From NCBI GenBank assembly GCA_033439795.1, contig JAUTDP010000011.1, forward strand, positions 1,116,001-1,180,000: a DNA stretch of 64,000 nt. The letters are read 5' to 3'. The translations under genes were made by a program, and so were the position numbers. Origin of the DNA: Sordaria brevicollis (taxonomy: Eukaryota > Ascomycota > Sordariomycetes > Sordariales > Sordariaceae). Under the pieces are notes generated by a model. The model saw only the letters and a program-made list of their open reading frames with translations. It was not told the origin of the DNA and did no database searches. This document shows, one piece after another, positions 61,753 through 64,000 of the stretch (positions within the stretch are counted from its first letter, which is position 1; the number at the start of each line of letters is the position of its first letter).

Positions 61753-63063
61753 GGAAACCAAGGGAAGGAAAAGAAGGGAGGATCAGCAGCTATACAGGGA
61801 TCGATACCCACACCCACCCTACCAAGACCGAGCCGAGCCGAGCCCGACAGCCACATACCGCTTATCGATACTTTTTACCGATACCATTTGCAACGGATGA
61901 GGGGCACAGCTTGGATGGATAAAACGGTTTGGATGGTCTGAAGGTTGGATCGAAAGAGACAGAGGGGAATATGACCGAACAATGTCGAATTGGCAAATGA
62001 TGCTTGCATAGCGAAAAGCGGCTGGGTCTATGGCTATAACATGGCGATTTTGTTGTTCGTTTGCTGTCAGTGAGTATAGGGAGGAAGGACATGAAGAAGA
62101 AAGGGATCAAATCATGGACAAGGGCAAGGAAGTGGAACGGAGAAAGGGGAGGGAAGATAATGACAACCTGACTGGACTGGCATGCATGCATGATTTGCAA
62201 CGAACTACAACCACACACACTTTTACACTACACTTACTACTGGTACACTACCTTATTACTCGTTTTTATTTTCTGTCCTACTTTCTTGCGCGTTTTCTCA
62301 TACACATTTCTTTATCATTGCAGTTAGCTTCTCTGTTCGGTTACTGCTACCTTGACTCAATTCCTCGGATGGCAGTTTCGAGGGTTGAGGTCACAGGAGC
62401 AGTCTTTCTCGTTTCATCATACCCCCCTTACCATAAAGGGGACTTTTTCTCATGCGTCGGCGGTGGCATAGCATAAGGGGCGCATGTGACTCGAAAAAAG
62501 ATTTCGGTTGATTCCTTCAGTTTTTCAGTCGTCATTGCTTTTTGTACGTATAACTCTTTCTGGCTATGGTTTGATACCAAGGTATGATAGGTAGTAGTAC
62601 AGTTGAAAGAAAGATGATGAGATGAGATGAAGAGATGTCTGGTAGTGATAAATGGCAATGGCAACTGGTTTGGTATTGATGTTGATTACATGTGAGAAAA
62701 GAAGACCGACACTCAGGCATTCTTGTGTTCCTCCCAAGTTTGTCGTGGCCAGACTGGGTATGTTGTAAAAGAAAGAAGAAACCCCAGAAATGAAGCAACA
62801 CTTACGAACAATAATTTGTTGAAGTAGATCAAAACACAGATCAAGAGCTATATCAAGATCATTAATGCAGTTTTACGGCTATTCAATAATCTCGGAAAAC
62901 CTGTCATTACAACATAAACCTTTTCTTAATATTTCTTGGTATCTTTTCCTCTTAACAATAAAACTCGCGAAGGGCTAACCATGCATAACTTTCCCACCTT
63001 TTTCCTTGTTTTATCCTCCTTCAGACTCTTTTTAATAATTTCTCGCAATATCCTCAACCGATC
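61753..63063. other. convergent intergenic region
   Basis: About 1.3 kb between the stops of rho4 and the MFS gene. No supported gene. It presumably holds both 3' untranslated ends. A (ATGCATGC)-type motif near 62182 and scattered A-rich stretches are all that stands out. Confidence 0.5.
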
Positions 63064-64000
63064 TCAATTTTCCTTCCTCACTTCCGTCAGACCCTCCTTC
63101 TGCGCTCCGCTGCTCGTTTCATGCTCAGGCGCACCGTTGCTAGTACGCGGCGGACTAACAGCAACGGTAGCTGCCGACGAGCCGTCCTTTGACCCCCGCG
63201 GAGGAAGAGAATCATGGCCATGGTCGTGGCTGAAAGAGGACTCGCCTACCTCGTCGGTTGCGTAGTCTGGACGCTCGGGGTGACTCTCTGCGTTGCCGGT
63301 CCCATCATGAGAAGAACGGTGGTCTTGACTTCCACTGTCACCTCGACTGGTGCTGCCACTTGACCTCTTCCCCTCCCTCACCTCCCCCTTTTCCACATCT
63401 TTTTCTCCTGCTTCCACCCTCAAATCATCTCTCGAAGAAGTAGTCCGTCCCTCCTCCTCTTCCTCCTCCCCAACCCTCCCCATCACCACAACCCGTCCAG
63501 CAACACCCTCCCCCCTCGTCTCATCCCTCGCCACCCCCTCTCCATAAGCCGAAAACCTCAACCCACCACCATTCCCATTCCCCCCACTGATACCAGAAAC
63601 ACACCCGGTCCTCCTCCGTCTCTGCTCCTCAATCCTCCTCTCCATCTCCTGTCTCCTCTCCCTAAGCGCCAAACAAAACCTCGACCCTTCCCTAATCTTC
63701 TCCCCCTTCCACAGAAACAGAAAAGGCATCAGCGTCATGACAAGACTCATCGCCCCCAGCAACGCGCAAGCCCCAGCAATTCCTAAGCGATGGAACATGG
63801 GTGCTGTCGCCAGCGGCAAGACTGTTGCCAGCAGGGAGCGAGAACAGGAGGCGGCCGCGTTGGCGGAGGCAGCAAAGATCTCGTACGCGTCTGTTAGGTA
63901 ATTGAGTAAAGCTTGGAAGACGCACATGAAGCCCATTCCGAAGGGGATTCCACTTAACATGGGGATCCAGAATGGTAAGGAGGAGCGGGAGGTGAAGCCT
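63064..64000 (-). CDS. MFS transporter (DHA1-type), C-terminal part, continues beyond window
   Basis: The frame is open to the right edge of the window, so the N-terminal part lies beyond 64000. It enters as FTSRSSLPFWIPMLSGIPFGMGFMC and continues with LTDAYEIFAASANAA, RSLLATVLPLATAPMFHRLGIAGACALLGAMSLVMTLMPFLFL and WKGEKIR. This is the last third of a fungal DHA1 drug:proton antiporter family protein: the 'YxxDAYxxYAASAxAA' and 'RSxxGAxFPLFxxxMFxxLGxxWAxSLLG' motifs and the end 'YGxxIR'. Such proteins sit in the plasma membrane and export drugs, polyamines or metabolites. After the last helix a tail of about 210 residues follows, rich in Arg, Glu, Gly and Ser. This is long for the family, whose tails are usually under 60. 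Confidence 0.88.
   Translation of the reverse strand, partial: GFTSRSSLPFWIPMLSGIPFGMGFMCVFQALLNYLTDAYEIFAASANAAASCSRSLLATVLPLATAPMFHRLGIAGACALLGAMSLVMTLMPFLFLWKGEKIREGSRFCLALRERRQEMERRIEEQRRRRTGCVSGISGGNGNGGGLRFSAYGEGVARDETRGEGVAGRVVVMGRVGEEEEEEGRTTSSRDDLRVEAGEKDVEKGEVREGKRSSGSTSRGDSGSQDHRSSHDGTGNAESHPERPDYATDEVGESSFSHDHGHDSLPPRGSKDGSSAATVAVSPPRTSNGAPEHETSSGAQKEGLTEVRKEN

Overview
The window looks like a chromosome segment of a filamentous ascomycete (Pezizomycotina). Short introns with GT...AG borders and CTAAT/CTAAC-like branch sites, a DASH-complex Dad1, a Rho4-type GTPase with the long N-terminal extension seen in filamentous fungi, and severe RIP-type mutation all fit Sordariomycetes, most likely Sordariales. 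The assignment is an inference from gene style, not from a species-specific match.

There are two compartments with a sharp border near 43.3 kb. From 1 to about 43.3 kb the DNA is very AT-rich, nearly free of CpA/TpG outside a few islands, and full of TAA/TAG stops: the signature of repeat-induced point mutation (RIP). Despite the damage it can be read as a stack of mobile elements. (a) 1-5838, minus strand: a Ty3/gypsy element cut by the window edge, with one LTR visible. (b) About 5985-10700, plus strand: a ruined SNF2-type helicase gene and, beyond it, a coherent reading region with a 28-codon tandem repeat. (c) 11569-19020: a complete gypsy chromovirus with 282-bp LTRs. (d) 19021-21898: unassigned RIP DNA. 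(e) 21899-28826: a second complete chromovirus with 302-bp LTRs and a perfect 5-bp target duplication. (f) 28827-32122: unassigned RIP DNA with one long coherent reading region. (g) About 32123-43524: a PIF/Harbinger-like DNA transposon with a Myb/SANT-like gene (plus) convergent to a DDE transposase gene (minus). The transposase is split by a third complete chromovirus (35059-42737) with its own perfect 5-bp target duplication.

From 43.7 kb to the end lie normal-composition, intact host genes: a DUF2470 membrane protein (+), lariat-debranching enzyme DBR1 (-), an alpha/beta hydrolase (+), a large low-complexity protein of unknown role (-), a secreted acid phosphatase-like phosphoesterase (-), DASH subunit DAD1 (+), elongin C (-), Rho GTPase RHO4 (+) and the 3' part of an MFS transporter (-). 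They act in unrelated processes (RNA turnover, phosphate scavenging, kinetochore attachment, ubiquitin ligase adaptor, septation) and form no cluster. Exon borders were worked out from splice sites, reading phase and family alignment by eye.

The most interesting points are the nested Harbinger/chromovirus structure ending about 200 bp upstream of the first host gene, the CACCGGGTGAAAA motif cluster at both Harbinger ends, the mosaic and strand-biased RIP patterns between LTR pairs, and the SNF2-like repeat gene with 28-residue repeats.
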